A stretch of DNA of 64,000 bases from a virus. The stretch covers positions 45,557 to 109,556 of IMG/VR virus record IMGVR_UViG_3300020438_005666. One strand, written 5' to 3'. The position numbers were made by a program, and so were the translations under genes. Within the stretch, counting starts at the first letter, position 1, and the number at the start of each line of letters is the position of its first letter. Shown one piece after another: positions 51,778 through 60,607 of this stretch. The notes under the pieces were generated by a model. It was not told the origin of the DNA. It saw only the letters and a program-made list of their open reading frames with translations, and did not search any database.

Positions 51778-51981
51778 ATGTCTAAGAAATATAAAAAGTG
51801 GAGAGAAGAAGATATTGAATTTATTAAAAATAATGGACCTAATATGCCAGATAATACTGTAGCTATGACACTTTCCAAAATTACAGGATATCAAATATCC
51901 ACAGATATGGTGCGAGCACAAAGACGAAAATTAAAAATAGTAAAAAACAGAGGTAGGAAGAAAAATCATCCCACCCCATAG
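51778..51981 (+). CDS. Small DNA-binding-type protein (HTH with basic tail)
   Basis: A 67-aa protein, MSKKYKKWREEDIEFIKNNG, then DNTVAMTLSKITGYQISTDMVRAQRRKLKI, then a basic KNRGRKK tail resembling an AT-hook. The pattern (W-x-x-x-D-x-x-x-I and a helix pair with RAQRRKL) is a Myb/HTH-like module seen in small phage regulators. It is the only plus-strand gene inside the minus-strand late region and is divergent from the sigma-like operon, so it could regulate that operon. AGGAT precedes the start by 5 nt. Confidence 0.65.
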   Translation: MSKKYKKWREEDIEFIKNNGPNMPDNTVAMTLSKITGYQISTDMVRAQRRKLKIVKNRGRKKNHPTP

Positions 51982-51990
51982 AATATAAAA

Positions 51991-53139
51991 TTATGGTAAG
52001 AGGGAAGAATGCAATAGAGACTCAGCATAAGCAGAGCTACATTCGCAATCAGGGTCAAAGCCTTCTCCTTCTGGACAAGGATCGTAACATGTCTCATTGC
52101 ACAATACTTTATCACCATCACATTCGCACTGACAAGAGCTCGAATTAAATGTTTTACCTCCCCCACAGTCATTATTAACGCAACCTCCATTGCACTCTAC
52201 TGTACCAGGACCGCAACAAATGCATGTTTCAGGATCTCCAAAACAATACTGAGTTTCATTACACTTTTCGCATCCTACGCATTCGCATGCATCATCAGCA
52301 TATGTCTGACATCCAGGACAATGAAGATTACAAGGGATACAACTACATGTAGCACTATCATACTCATCACTACCCATACAATCATCTGCTGTAACATTAC
52401 ACACACATTCGCAGTCATCAGTTAAATCAGGAAGTGCTGGATCATCACACACTTTAGAGCACACACAATCACATATACTATCATCAAATGTTTCATCTGC
52501 GGCACAATCAGCTTGACTTTTATTGCAAACACAACTACATGTAGCTCCATTAAAATCAGGAGTTGCTGGGTCAGCTGCACATATTTCACTTTCTGTAGTC
52601 TCTGCTACGCAAGCCTGATGACTAATGCCACAACGACACAAGCATAGTTCACTCACGAAAGTAGGAGCTGATGCAGGACATGATTCAACTGTGCATTCAC
52701 AACTACAATTAGCACTATTAAAAGTAGGTGTAGAATCAGGACATCTATATTGATAGATATCATTACCATCCGCATCTTTACCATAAGGAACTTTTGTATT
52801 GCAAGGACCGCTCATGTCATAATTAACTTTTGACATAATTTTTTCTTGATCGCAAGTGCATTCGCAGATCTTTCTGGTGAACTCGTATACCGCACCACTA
52901 CCAGGTCTAGTTAGCTCTACTATTTCATCTGGAGACCTATGAGGGGTAGCAGCAGGGCATTCATTGCCATCTATATCCCATTGACAAGGACAGCATGTCC
53001 CATTGTGATTTCCCGGCAAATAGTCTCCTATTGCCTGTATCTCGACTTCCCATTCTGGCCAACCGTTCTTCTCATTAGGAGGATAATAGAGATAGTCACT
53101 AATCGGTGGACAGCAACTATCATTGCAACATTTTACCAT
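51991..53139 (-). CDS. Cysteine-rich CXCXC-repeat protein 1
   Basis: A 382-aa protein with dozens of cysteines. A repeat of the form D/P-x-F-x-x-x-x-C-x-C-x-C recurs (TFNSANCSCEC, TFVSELCLCRC, DFNGATCSCVC, TFDDSICDCVC, LTDDCECVC, YDSATCSCIPC), like the CXCXC repeats of VEGF-C and Balbiani ring proteins. No signal peptide is visible, so the fold probably forms on the virion surface after release, or binds zinc in the cell. It ends SLLHSSLLP, a tail similar to those of the genes at 56686 and 57541. GGAG lies 6-7 nt before the ATG. The role is unknown; an extended, disulfide-bonded fibre is a possibility. Confidence 0.8.
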   Translation of the reverse strand: MVKCCNDSCCPPISDYLYYPPNEKNGWPEWEVEIQAIGDYLPGNHNGTCCPCQWDIDGNECPAATPHRSPDEIVELTRPGSGAVYEFTRKICECTCDQEKIMSKVNYDMSGPCNTKVPYGKDADGNDIYQYRCPDSTPTFNSANCSCECTVESCPASAPTFVSELCLCRCGISHQACVAETTESEICAADPATPDFNGATCSCVCNKSQADCAADETFDDSICDCVCSKVCDDPALPDLTDDCECVCNVTADDCMGSDEYDSATCSCIPCNLHCPGCQTYADDACECVGCEKCNETQYCFGDPETCICCGPGTVECNGGCVNNDCGGGKTFNSSSCQCECDGDKVLCNETCYDPCPEGEGFDPDCECSSAYAESLLHSSLLP

Positions 53140-53151
53140 AATTTTCTCCGG

Positions 53152-54546
53152 TTATGCTCTTGTAAATTGATCGGTAATAGTAAAATCAGAATTATCAGGT
53201 TTGTCTATATCTTCGAAATCCCCGATAAAATCTAAAGAAACGTCAGATATATTAAAGCTATTAGGGGTATGGATAATTAATTTTAGTTTTACATTTGATG
53301 TTGATAAATTATTACCAGAACTTTTTAATGCTAAATCAACAAGATCAAAATCATCAGCATTAAAGATAATAACATCTTCATTAGGTATGTCTTCAGTTAT
53401 AATATTAACAGTTGCTGGCGTATCTATGCTATAATTAGCGCCAAGAGAATCTTTAGCTTTAATCTCATAAGTACCGTTTAGATAAGCTTCTCCGCTGGCT
53501 GTAATAATACTATAAGGAGAGTCTATAGTCTGACTAATATATAATATGTCTCCGCCCGGAGTCAGCTCAGAAATATAAGTTTCATCATCTTCAAAATATG
53601 TATTATTATAACATATGCCATAATCATCAGTAATGGTAATAGTAGCAGAACTACCAGTAGAACCATTATATGATACTGAAGGAGTAGAAGTAAATCCAGA
53701 ACCAACATTACTTACAGTAGTAGAAGTAATACCCCCACTGCTATCTACAGATGCTACGGTTATCTCACCATCATCTCCGGGTGAAGGAGGAACTGTAAAT
53801 GTATCACCTACAACATATCCTGTGCCACCACTAATAGAAACTGTATTGAGAGATAAGCACAGTTTACAATTGTCTAATTCACATTTATTAGTTTGCAGAT
53901 TTAATATATGATCTGATAGATTATAAAACTGATCAATATAGAAAGTACTACCTAATTTATATCCCTCTCCACTTATAATAATAGTAGCATCTGTAACATT
54001 GGTTCCTACAAGACTTTCAACAAAATAATCAACTGAAATATTAGCATTTACATATTCTTGGTAAGTTTTATTGTTATGGTTTTGTTTATAATTATATATA
54101 TCTCGGTCATCAGTAAATGTTCCTTCAGACTCCATAGAACCATTTAGTAATATAGTAGGAGATGTTAATTTACCAGCGGTAACTGTATATCTAACAACGC
54201 CAGGAATGTAAGCACCATCAATAGAGTCAAAAACATTAGGAGCTAAATTGATAATATGATAAACATTGGTACTGCTTATATCTAAATTACCATCAGAAAA
54301 ATCTAAGATTTGAGACGTATTACTGTTTATTGAAAATACTCCATCAACAGCAGGTTCTTCGCCTCCGGTTTGATCAAACTTCAAAGAAGATGTAGCAGGT
54401 ATATTTGTAATATTAGAAGATAATTGTATCGTAGTACCATCTCCAAGACCTTTGTAAGTTAAATTACTAACTTGATGAGAATATATATCTCTAATAGGAA
54501 GAGTAATTTTTTTCTTTTTTGATTCTTTAAATTTATTATATATCAT
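53152..54546 (-). CDS. Beta-rich fibre-like structural protein
   Basis: A 464-aa protein of Ser/Thr/Asn-rich beta repeats. A segment SISGGTGYVVGDTFTVP and VSNVGSGFTSTPSVSYNGS resembles the GxGYxxGDxFxV and GSGFTSxPxVxxxG repeats found in phage tail fibres and other surface proteins. An N-terminal KFKESKKKKITLP may be a short anchor. A pair of cysteines (CELDNCKLCL) is present but it is not part of the CXCXC family. It lies among the cysteine-rich genes and is probably a fibre or adhesin subunit. Confidence 0.65.
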   Translation of the reverse strand: MIYNKFKESKKKKITLPIRDIYSHQVSNLTYKGLGDGTTIQLSSNITNIPATSSLKFDQTGGEEPAVDGVFSINSNTSQILDFSDGNLDISSTNVYHIINLAPNVFDSIDGAYIPGVVRYTVTAGKLTSPTILLNGSMESEGTFTDDRDIYNYKQNHNNKTYQEYVNANISVDYFVESLVGTNVTDATIIISGEGYKLGSTFYIDQFYNLSDHILNLQTNKCELDNCKLCLSLNTVSISGGTGYVVGDTFTVPPSPGDDGEITVASVDSSGGITSTTVSNVGSGFTSTPSVSYNGSTGSSATITITDDYGICYNNTYFEDDETYISELTPGGDILYISQTIDSPYSIITASGEAYLNGTYEIKAKDSLGANYSIDTPATVNIITEDIPNEDVIIFNADDFDLVDLALKSSGNNLSTSNVKLKLIIHTPNSFNISDVSLDFIGDFEDIDKPDNSDFTITDQFTRA

Positions 54547-54592
54547 TTATTCTCTCTTCAATATTATTCTTATAATGTTACGTCTGTACCGT

Positions 54593-55885
54593 TTATTTGA
54601 AAGTCAGTTCTACGCTAACAAGAGAGGTAGCGACAGGACTTCCGTCACATCCCCCCGAAATTTTGCTCTCAGCGTCAGCCTTGGCAAGACTATAAGCGCT
54701 GTCTATTATGGCTCCCCAATCAGCTGATTTCATCGCTCCAGCTAAAGTAAGACAATAAGCCCCCATCGCACCTACAGTAGGATCAGGTGCGCAAGGTAAT
54801 GCACTGTTCCTTGGTTGCGCTTTTTGACACCAAGATATGTCGAAAGCATTAAACATACTTTTATCAGCAAAGTCTCCGAGTGTTTTTAACGAAAGGCTGG
54901 AATTAGGAGAAGTACTTAATCCATTATGCTTACAGCGAATGTCAGGCATAGCGCTGCCCACACGGGCCCAAGCACTGCATTCATAAAAACCAAATCCACA
55001 TGATTTAGTAGATTTGTACCAAGGACACGGATAGCAGCCTCCTCGACTATTAAAGCCGAGTCCTGTACATGGTCGATCTGCATCTTGCTTTGAAAGCTCT
55101 AGACACTGTGGATTATATGTGTGTGGACCACTTGCCGGGGCAGTCTCAATTACACCCTCTAACGGACCATATGCTTCTGCTCCATCACCGAAAGCCTTAG
55201 AAGATCTACCTATGCCGTCCGCACATACAATTCCATTTTTGGTGCCTACACAAGCCTTAGCAGTTACTTTACATAGAACTCTCGGCCTTGTTTTAGCAAT
55301 AAAAGTAACCCCTCCTCTACCAGGGCAATGTGGAGGCGTACCTCCCTTATAATTTGTCCAAGCCCAATCAAATGTTATAGGGTCTGTAGAATTATAACCA
55401 CATATTCCTTCACCTCTCATATCTTCTGTAAGTATTTGATTTTGTATACAACAAATATCCCAATAAGCCGATTCGCCTTCGCCACGATGGCATTGATGAT
55501 ATGCTGAATTAGGTAGTCCTTTTTTCCATCTATCAATTGCTCGATTATCATAATCGGTTCCTTTGGCACAAGCTTTACAAGGATATGACACAGCGAATTT
55601 TCTTGTCGATGCTGTCTGCCATCTTGAAGTAACTTTTACGCCAGCAGCTTTGTCATAAAACGATACATCATTCATTGAATATTCACCAGGATTAGTTACC
55701 TTCGTAAATATAAGTTCTGAAGAACAGGGGTCTGTAGCATCTTGAACTAGTGCTTCATCATCATAAGCAAAACATATATCTCCTGTAAGTGCTTTTTTTA
55801 TACGTTCCTTTTTCTCAAAGCTACCTTCATATTCAGGTATTTTAGGTGCTTCTTCTTCTGGAGCTTCATCTTCAAAACATGCCAT
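54593..55885 (-). CDS. Cysteine-rich hypothetical virion-type protein
   Basis: A 430-aa protein with an acidic N-terminus (EDEAPEEEAPKIPEYEG) and about 25 cysteines in a pattern unlike its CXCXC neighbours (YPCKACAKG, HQCHRGEGESAYWDICCIQ, CYPCPWYKSTKSCGFGFYECS). Trp, Gly and Pro are frequent, suggesting compact disulfide- or metal-bonded domains. Codon use is richer in G and C than in nearby genes. I do not recognise the family. It follows a terminator and a late-promoter-like motif, so it may start its own transcript. Confidence 0.7.
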   Translation of the reverse strand: MACFEDEAPEEEAPKIPEYEGSFEKKERIKKALTGDICFAYDDEALVQDATDPCSSELIFTKVTNPGEYSMNDVSFYDKAAGVKVTSRWQTASTRKFAVSYPCKACAKGTDYDNRAIDRWKKGLPNSAYHQCHRGEGESAYWDICCIQNQILTEDMRGEGICGYNSTDPITFDWAWTNYKGGTPPHCPGRGGVTFIAKTRPRVLCKVTAKACVGTKNGIVCADGIGRSSKAFGDGAEAYGPLEGVIETAPASGPHTYNPQCLELSKQDADRPCTGLGFNSRGGCYPCPWYKSTKSCGFGFYECSAWARVGSAMPDIRCKHNGLSTSPNSSLSLKTLGDFADKSMFNAFDISWCQKAQPRNSALPCAPDPTVGAMGAYCLTLAGAMKSADWGAIIDSAYSLAKADAESKISGGCDGSPVATSLVSVELTFK

Positions 55886-55930
55886 CGTGATACCCTTGTA
55901 TTTTTATCGTTTACATATCAAATGCTATAT

Positions 55931-55947
55931 AATTATATACACAAAAA
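55931..55947 (-). promoter_or_regulatory. Late-promoter-like motif before the gene at 54593-55885
   Basis: The minus strand reads TTTTTGTGTATATAATT, with the GTGTATA core followed by TATAAT. It lies about 45 nt upstream of the ATG and directly after the terminator hairpin of the previous gene. Confidence 0.5.
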
Positions 55948-55969
55948 GCACCCGATTTCTCAGGTGCTT
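55946..55969 (-). terminator. Rho-independent terminator after the gene at 56002-56604
   Basis: On the minus strand AAGCACC (55969-55963) pairs with GGTGCTT (55952-55946) across a 10-nt loop, followed by TTT. The T run is short, so efficiency may be moderate. It separates the 200-aa protein gene from the downstream cysteine-rich gene. Confidence 0.7.
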
Positions 55970-56001
55970 CAAAAAATATCTCTCTATTTATGTAAAATAG
56001 A

Positions 56002-56604
56002 TTAATCTTCGTTATCTAGATCTTCATCATTTTCTGGAACTGGCTGATTAGCTAGTAATTTTCTAGACTTTTTAATAGCCCTATTAATCATTACTTTACC
56101 AACCATTTTAACGAATGGTAATCCTCTATTTTTGGCTTCTTGCTCAATCCATCCAACAACAGTGTCAATGTTCTGCTCACACCAATCGTTTCCTTCAGCA
56201 TTCATTTTGATGGCATGACGTCTGCAAGAACAACTATCACTCATATGCATACCTAGAGTTTTAATCATCTTAGCTAATTGAGTACCCGGTCCATGAGGAT
56301 CCTCTTCCATAGTTTTAGGAAAAAATGTTCGTAAAAACTTAGCTGGATTATCCCCCATTAAAGATTTTAATCGATCTTCTAGCTGGGCTTTAGTCCAATC
56401 ACCTGCTTTATCGTAAGCTTCACCGGTGTATAAAGTAACAGGAACAGGAATATCTAGAACCCTACAACTTACCGTCTTACGCTGAGGATCGTCTTCAAAA
56501 ATAAGGGCTAGAGTATCTGTCACAATAGCTTCTGGGGTAGTAACATTACCTACATTATCAGAATATGGAGGAGGCTGAATACTAATTTTTTCATTTAATT
56601 TCAT
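56002..56604 (-). CDS. Hypothetical protein with CSC motif and helical C-terminal half
   Basis: A 200-aa protein. The N-terminus KLNEKISIQPPPYSDNVGNV is Pro-rich. The C-terminal half has SDSCSCRRHAIKMNAEG, CEQNIDTVVGWIEQEAKNRGLP and KVMINRAIKKSRKLL, a compact helical unit in which C-x-C-x2-R-x2-x-MN and a later Cys may bind metal. Similar C-x-C(+)-xAxxMxxxGxxWC patterns occur in uncharacterised bacterial and phage proteins; I give no function. It ends in an acidic tail. AAGGAA lies upstream, and a sigma70-type promoter candidate lies at 56654-56681. Confidence 0.6.
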   Translation of the reverse strand: MKLNEKISIQPPPYSDNVGNVTTPEAIVTDTLALIFEDDPQRKTVSCRVLDIPVPVTLYTGEAYDKAGDWTKAQLEDRLKSLMGDNPAKFLRTFFPKTMEEDPHGPGTQLAKMIKTLGMHMSDSCSCRRHAIKMNAEGNDWCEQNIDTVVGWIEQEAKNRGLPFVKMVGKVMINRAIKKSRKLLANQPVPENDEDLDNED

Positions 56605-56653
56605 GTAATATTTCCTTTATCCTATAGGGAATTAATAACAAACGCGTTATAAT

Positions 56654-56681
56654 ATAATAACGGTCAAAACAAGTATGTCAA
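56654..56681 (-). promoter_or_regulatory. Sigma70-type promoter candidate (minus strand)
   Basis: On the minus strand TTGACA (56681-56676) and TATTAT (56659-56654) are separated by 16 bp, about 50 nt upstream of the gene ending at 56604. It is a reasonable match to the host-type consensus, unlike the GTGTATA motif used before other minus-strand genes. Confidence 0.45.
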
Positions 56682-56685
56682 GGAT

Positions 56686-57519
56686 TTATGGAATAATTTT
56701 ACCATTTATTAAACTTTGAGCATAATTCCCACATGGCTCTCCTTGATTATCATATGCGTCACTATCATGTACACAAACTCCTGTATCACATTTTTGACAC
56801 TCTCCACAAGTAAACGTGCAGAAACCATTTACACATACTTCACAAGTAAAAGGTTTACATCCTACGCCACAAGTAACATTTGGAAATGTTCCATGATAAT
56901 AATAACATTCTTTTGCAGCATCTATACATGTACCACTGCAACAAAATGGTATCTCACCCTGACCCTCACACAAAAACCTATAAGGACTAAGAGCACTTCC
57001 ACAATACTCAGTACTATTATGACATTCTAAACATTCCTCAGTAAGTGAATCGAAGACTGCTCTCTCATCACAACTGTAATTACCCTCACCATCAGAATTA
57101 CACTGAAAACAAGGACCACAAATTTGGCAACCAGCATTATCTATCTCATAGCAAGCTGGTATGAGATTAAAAGGCCTTGTACCTTCTGCATGCAGACTGC
57201 AAGGATATAATTCATCATAATGAGTCCATCTACCATTATAACAAATTACACACATATTATCAGGGTGTTCATCAAAGCCTTCACATTCTGGTGTGTAAGT
57301 GCCCGGACCTCCTATACTAGATATATTAGCAAAACCTAGTAAAGCTCCAGCAGCAGCTGTCAGACCCACAATAGAACCTGTCTCTTTAGAGTGGCCTGAA
57401 GATAGTTCGTTTCCCTTAACCCCTTTAACATTAGGGTCGTTGCTAATAATAGGCTCCTCAGGTATCTTGTTAACAGACACCTGAGAAACTATTCTAGAAC
57501 CATAGATAATATATGACAT
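56686..57519 (-). CDS. Cysteine-rich protein 2
   Basis: A 277-aa protein. After a Ser/Gly/Val N-terminal region with AAAGALLGFANISSIGG (a possible membrane-associated or buried segment), nearly all of the rest is cysteine-rich: CVICYNG, CQICGPCFQCNSDGEGNYSC, CKPFTCEVCVNGFCTFTCGECQKC. The CxxC spacings suggest zinc-ribbon or EGF-like modules. It ends NYAQSLINGKIIP, resembling the tails of the genes at 51991 and 57541. AGGA lies 7 nt before the ATG. The exact fold is unknown. Confidence 0.75.
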   Translation of the reverse strand: MSYIIYGSRIVSQVSVNKIPEEPIISNDPNVKGVKGNELSSGHSKETGSIVGLTAAAGALLGFANISSIGGPGTYTPECEGFDEHPDNMCVICYNGRWTHYDELYPCSLHAEGTRPFNLIPACYEIDNAGCQICGPCFQCNSDGEGNYSCDERAVFDSLTEECLECHNSTEYCGSALSPYRFLCEGQGEIPFCCSGTCIDAAKECYYYHGTFPNVTCGVGCKPFTCEVCVNGFCTFTCGECQKCDTGVCVHDSDAYDNQGEPCGNYAQSLINGKIIP

Positions 57520-57540
57520 GAAGCTTCCTACTTATTAATA

Positions 57541-58887
57541 CTAAGGCAATAACGAGTAAGGTAGTTCAGTGAGACTATAATTAGAACATACACTAGAGCT
57601 TAAACTACTAGCTCCAGCAGGTTCTCCGGGACACATACACGAATACACGCCCGGTTCAACTTGAGCGCATACTTCAGGAGCTTCACATGGTGGATCACAC
57701 TGAGTTACGCAACTACATGTCGCACCATCCCAATGTTTATTAGTATCTTCATTGCATATCTGGGCTTGTGTTTTTCCCAACGGGACAATCAAAGTTACCT
57801 CTGCATCGCAACGGCAGCTACAAGAGTCCGTATCTAAGTCAGGCTTAGCAGGATCTTGACATCCATTCATCGCAACTGCGCAACCGCAACCATATTGTCT
57901 AGGCTGACCCATGCCTGTAAATACTTCTAAGCAATCAGGAGTTGATCCTTTACATTGAAATACACAATGTTTACCCAGCTTTGGATTTTTCGGATTCTTA
58001 CTCTCACATGACATGCACTGTGTTTCATCACAAACCTCACCACCACAATCATCAGGCTTACATTCACCGTTTACGCATGTATAGGCACCATGCCTTTCGC
58101 AACCTTCGTATGTCCCATCAATACATTCATCGCATGGTGTGTTTTTGGCTCGCGGTTGTCCGACACATTCAACAACTCCATTGCCAGTATTAAAGGTAAC
58201 ACAATTTTTGCAATCTTGCTGAAATTTTTCGCAAGCACGAGAAGGTTTAATTTCTTCTCCGGTAGCAACCGTAACCCTACGCGTAAATGTTTTTCCTGCC
58301 AATGTCTTATTAATACTATTAGCATCATACGTTACTTCGATCGTGAATTGCTTCATTTTTGGATCGCATCTCGCACAAGGATACATCTTTTCATAAGATA
58401 TACACTTACCTGGATTATCAGGATCTGGAATTCTGCACCAATTACAAGGCGTGCTTTGTGGCGGATAATCATTTGGATAAGTGGTATAGTGATCGCCACT
58501 GAATATTGTTTTACCAGCAGGATCGGGATCATGCGGTGAGTTAAGTATTAATAAAACATCATTATCTACTTTATTATTACCAAGATAAGTATAAGGGTCT
58601 AAATTATCTTGTAAATCATAACTAAGTTCCTCATTTTTTATAGCAAGTCTACGTTCACGATCACCCTGCCCTACTCTACCTCCTATAGCAAAATTTTTAC
58701 TACTATCAATATCCATATTGCCTATAACTTTAGCATCTTTGCTTTCTAATAAATAATCTGTACTTTTATAGTCAAGTGTTTTTTTGTTTAAGGTAGTATC
58801 TTTATAATCCATTATTGAGTCATTATTTCCCTTGCGAAATTTGCCCCACATTTTAGATCCAAAATTAAATCTTATATTATTAGCCAT
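57541..58887 (-). CDS. Cysteine-rich CXCXC-repeat protein 3
   Basis: A 448-aa protein with an N-terminal ~130 residues free of cysteine (MANNIRFNFGSKMWGKFRKG..., probably the virion-binding part), then cysteine-rich repeats. Examples are CNWCRIPDPDNPGKC, CARCDPK, CVECIDG-like CDECIDGTYEGC, CDETQCMSC and HWDGATCSCVTQC, the last matching the DFNGATCSCVC repeat of the gene at 51991. It ends YSLTELPYSLLP, the shared tail. A late-promoter-like motif lies about 45 nt upstream. It is the first gene of the cysteine-rich cluster. Confidence 0.75.
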   Translation of the reverse strand: MANNIRFNFGSKMWGKFRKGNNDSIMDYKDTTLNKKTLDYKSTDYLLESKDAKVIGNMDIDSSKNFAIGGRVGQGDRERRLAIKNEELSYDLQDNLDPYTYLGNNKVDNDVLLILNSPHDPDPAGKTIFSGDHYTTYPNDYPPQSTPCNWCRIPDPDNPGKCISYEKMYPCARCDPKMKQFTIEVTYDANSINKTLAGKTFTRRVTVATGEEIKPSRACEKFQQDCKNCVTFNTGNGVVECVGQPRAKNTPCDECIDGTYEGCERHGAYTCVNGECKPDDCGGEVCDETQCMSCESKNPKNPKLGKHCVFQCKGSTPDCLEVFTGMGQPRQYGCGCAVAMNGCQDPAKPDLDTDSCSCRCDAEVTLIVPLGKTQAQICNEDTNKHWDGATCSCVTQCDPPCEAPEVCAQVEPGVYSCMCPGEPAGASSLSSSVCSNYSLTELPYSLLP

Positions 58888-58926
58888 TATTATATACCTT
58901 ATTAGAATGCTGATCTTACAATATTA

Positions 58927-58943
58927 AGATTATACACCAAGAT
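58927..58943 (-). promoter_or_regulatory. Late-promoter-like motif before the cysteine-rich cluster
   Basis: The minus strand reads ATCTTGGTGTATAATCT, the fullest copy of the recurrent motif CTTGGTGTATAAT. It lies in the divergent region between 58887 and 59012, about 40-55 nt before the ATG. Confidence 0.55.
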
Positions 58944-59011
58944 ATTAAAAAAATAATAAAACTAGTTACTATAAGGATAGTATTTATACAGGAGTAAAGG
59001 AGATACTGGGT

Positions 59012-60469
59012 ATGAGCCAAAAACAAAAAAGACTAACTCAAGACCAAGTAGAAAAGTTTGAAAAAGTACATTTAGGATCAAGGGAAAAGGTCTGTGGAGT
59101 GTATGGTATTGTTTTTAATAAGAAGAATGTTAAAAGTGTTAAAATTTATGTTGGTAGTAGTATGGATATTATATATAGATGTCAACAGCATCTAAGAGAT
59201 ATAAAGAATACTAGCTATAAAACTTCAAGTAAATTACTAGAGTGTTATAACGATCCTAAATATCAAATGAATTTTGTTATACTAGAGCGTTTTAGCGAAG
59301 ATGAAATTTTGTCAAAAGAAAGAGAGTATCAGCATAAGTGGGCGAAAGATAATTTATTAAATAAGTGGGTGGCAATTAGTGTGGACAAAATTAAACCATG
59401 GTTAGAAAAAGCTATCAAGAGTAAGGCATATAAGAATAATTTTAGTTATAGCAATAAAAACTTTTATAATGCAACACCTTGTAAAGAAAGTAATGCTATT
59501 CAGCGATCAGGATATGGTAAGGTGCAAATACGGATAAATGGTGAAGTAAAACATTTAACTAAGCATAGAGTAGCTTATTGGGAAAAATATGGAGAATACC
59601 CAGAATTGGTACGTCATTTATGTAATAATAAATGCTGTTATAATCCAGATCATTTAAAAGCTGGTACTCATAGTGAAAATAGTATTGATAAAAGAGGGGA
59701 TTTTCCAAGAAGATTCGAAAACGATTGGGTAAGGTTAGAGGGAGATGCAGATAAGTTGACTGAATTATATGGATGGAAAAGAAATTGCCAAAGGAAATAT
59801 AAGAGTGTGTCTACAGCAGTATATAGCTGGGAAAAGAAATTAGGGTTAAGGAAAAAGTATCCTGATATATATAATAACAAAAGAGCTATGAGACCAGGTT
59901 TATGGAAAAGAAAAGATATACAGGAATTTGTACAGGAGTGTGAGGAGAGGTATGGGAAAAAGAATATTAAAATAGCAGAAGCTTTGAATAAGAAATTTGA
60001 TTTAAAGTTAACACCTCGTCAAGTAAGCAATATGAAAAGAAAAATTAAAGGCAAATCAATCAATAAAAATAGAAAAAGAATCAAAAATTGCGACAAAACA
60101 GGGGCCATGAGTGTTATTAGAGATAATTATGAAGAATATTCAGATGAGGACCTAGCGATACTAGTTAATCAAAAGTTAGGAACTTCATATAAGTTAGGAA
60201 CGATTAGAGCAATGAGATTTCATTTAAGTCTATATAAACCAAAGATGATTCAAGAAAAGTCAGGGGATTTATACAGAAGAGATGCTCTATCTAGGTGGGG
60301 AATAGAGGCGGAAAAGTTAGTTGAATATTTTGGCGATAGGTATTCAGATGAGGAATTATTGGAGATATGTAAAAGGGAGTATGGGGTAGAGATGGAATTT
60401 GATGATGGAGCTATTCAAGAATTAAGGCAGCTAGTAGGATCTAAGAAGCTGTTGGGGCAAACAGGATAG
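59012..60469 (+). CDS. GIY-YIG and HNH_3 double-nuclease homing-type endonuclease
   Basis: A 485-aa protein with two nuclease domains. The GIY-YIG domain (~27-115) has CGVYGIV at 28-34, KIYVGSS at 44-50, Arg56, His60 and a Glu near 103. The HNH_3 domain (~180-225) has HRVAYWEKYG, RHLCNNKCCYNPDHLKAGTHSENS, with His202, Asn211 and His214. The rest (~260-485) holds HTH-like repeats around YSDEDLAILVNQKL and YSDEELLEICKREY, probably for DNA recognition. Free-standing phage homing endonucleases normally carry one of the two catalytic domains. GGAG lies 9-10 nt before the ATG. It is followed by a 398-bp control region and no intron is visible. Confidence 0.85.
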   Translation: MSQKQKRLTQDQVEKFEKVHLGSREKVCGVYGIVFNKKNVKSVKIYVGSSMDIIYRCQQHLRDIKNTSYKTSSKLLECYNDPKYQMNFVILERFSEDEILSKEREYQHKWAKDNLLNKWVAISVDKIKPWLEKAIKSKAYKNNFSYSNKNFYNATPCKESNAIQRSGYGKVQIRINGEVKHLTKHRVAYWEKYGEYPELVRHLCNNKCCYNPDHLKAGTHSENSIDKRGDFPRRFENDWVRLEGDADKLTELYGWKRNCQRKYKSVSTAVYSWEKKLGLRKKYPDIYNNKRAMRPGLWKRKDIQEFVQECEERYGKKNIKIAEALNKKFDLKLTPRQVSNMKRKIKGKSINKNRKRIKNCDKTGAMSVIRDNYEEYSDEDLAILVNQKLGTSYKLGTIRAMRFHLSLYKPKMIQEKSGDLYRRDALSRWGIEAEKLVEYFGDRYSDEELLEICKREYGVEMEFDDGAIQELRQLVGSKKLLGQTG

Positions 60470-60607
60470 TTTAGGTATTACATTTAATATAGACCGTCCT
60501 TACTATTTTTGGACCACCCGGCATTTTTTAGCACGGCGACAGCGTACATACGTAAAACAAAAAAACCCCCATGCTAAGTGTATCATACGTGTGAATCATC
60601 TTAAAAT

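Noticed and set aside
51703-51921. N-terminal extension of the small gene at 51514 to 51921
   Set aside because: The extension is hydrophobic, low-complexity and runs through the promoter-like intergenic region and antisense to the divergent gene. ATG 51702 is sufficient.
58071-58539. ORFs on both strands overlapping the cysteine-rich gene at 57541-58887
   Set aside because: They are complementary or shifted readings of the same sequence. The cysteine repeat pattern is coherent only in the chosen frame.
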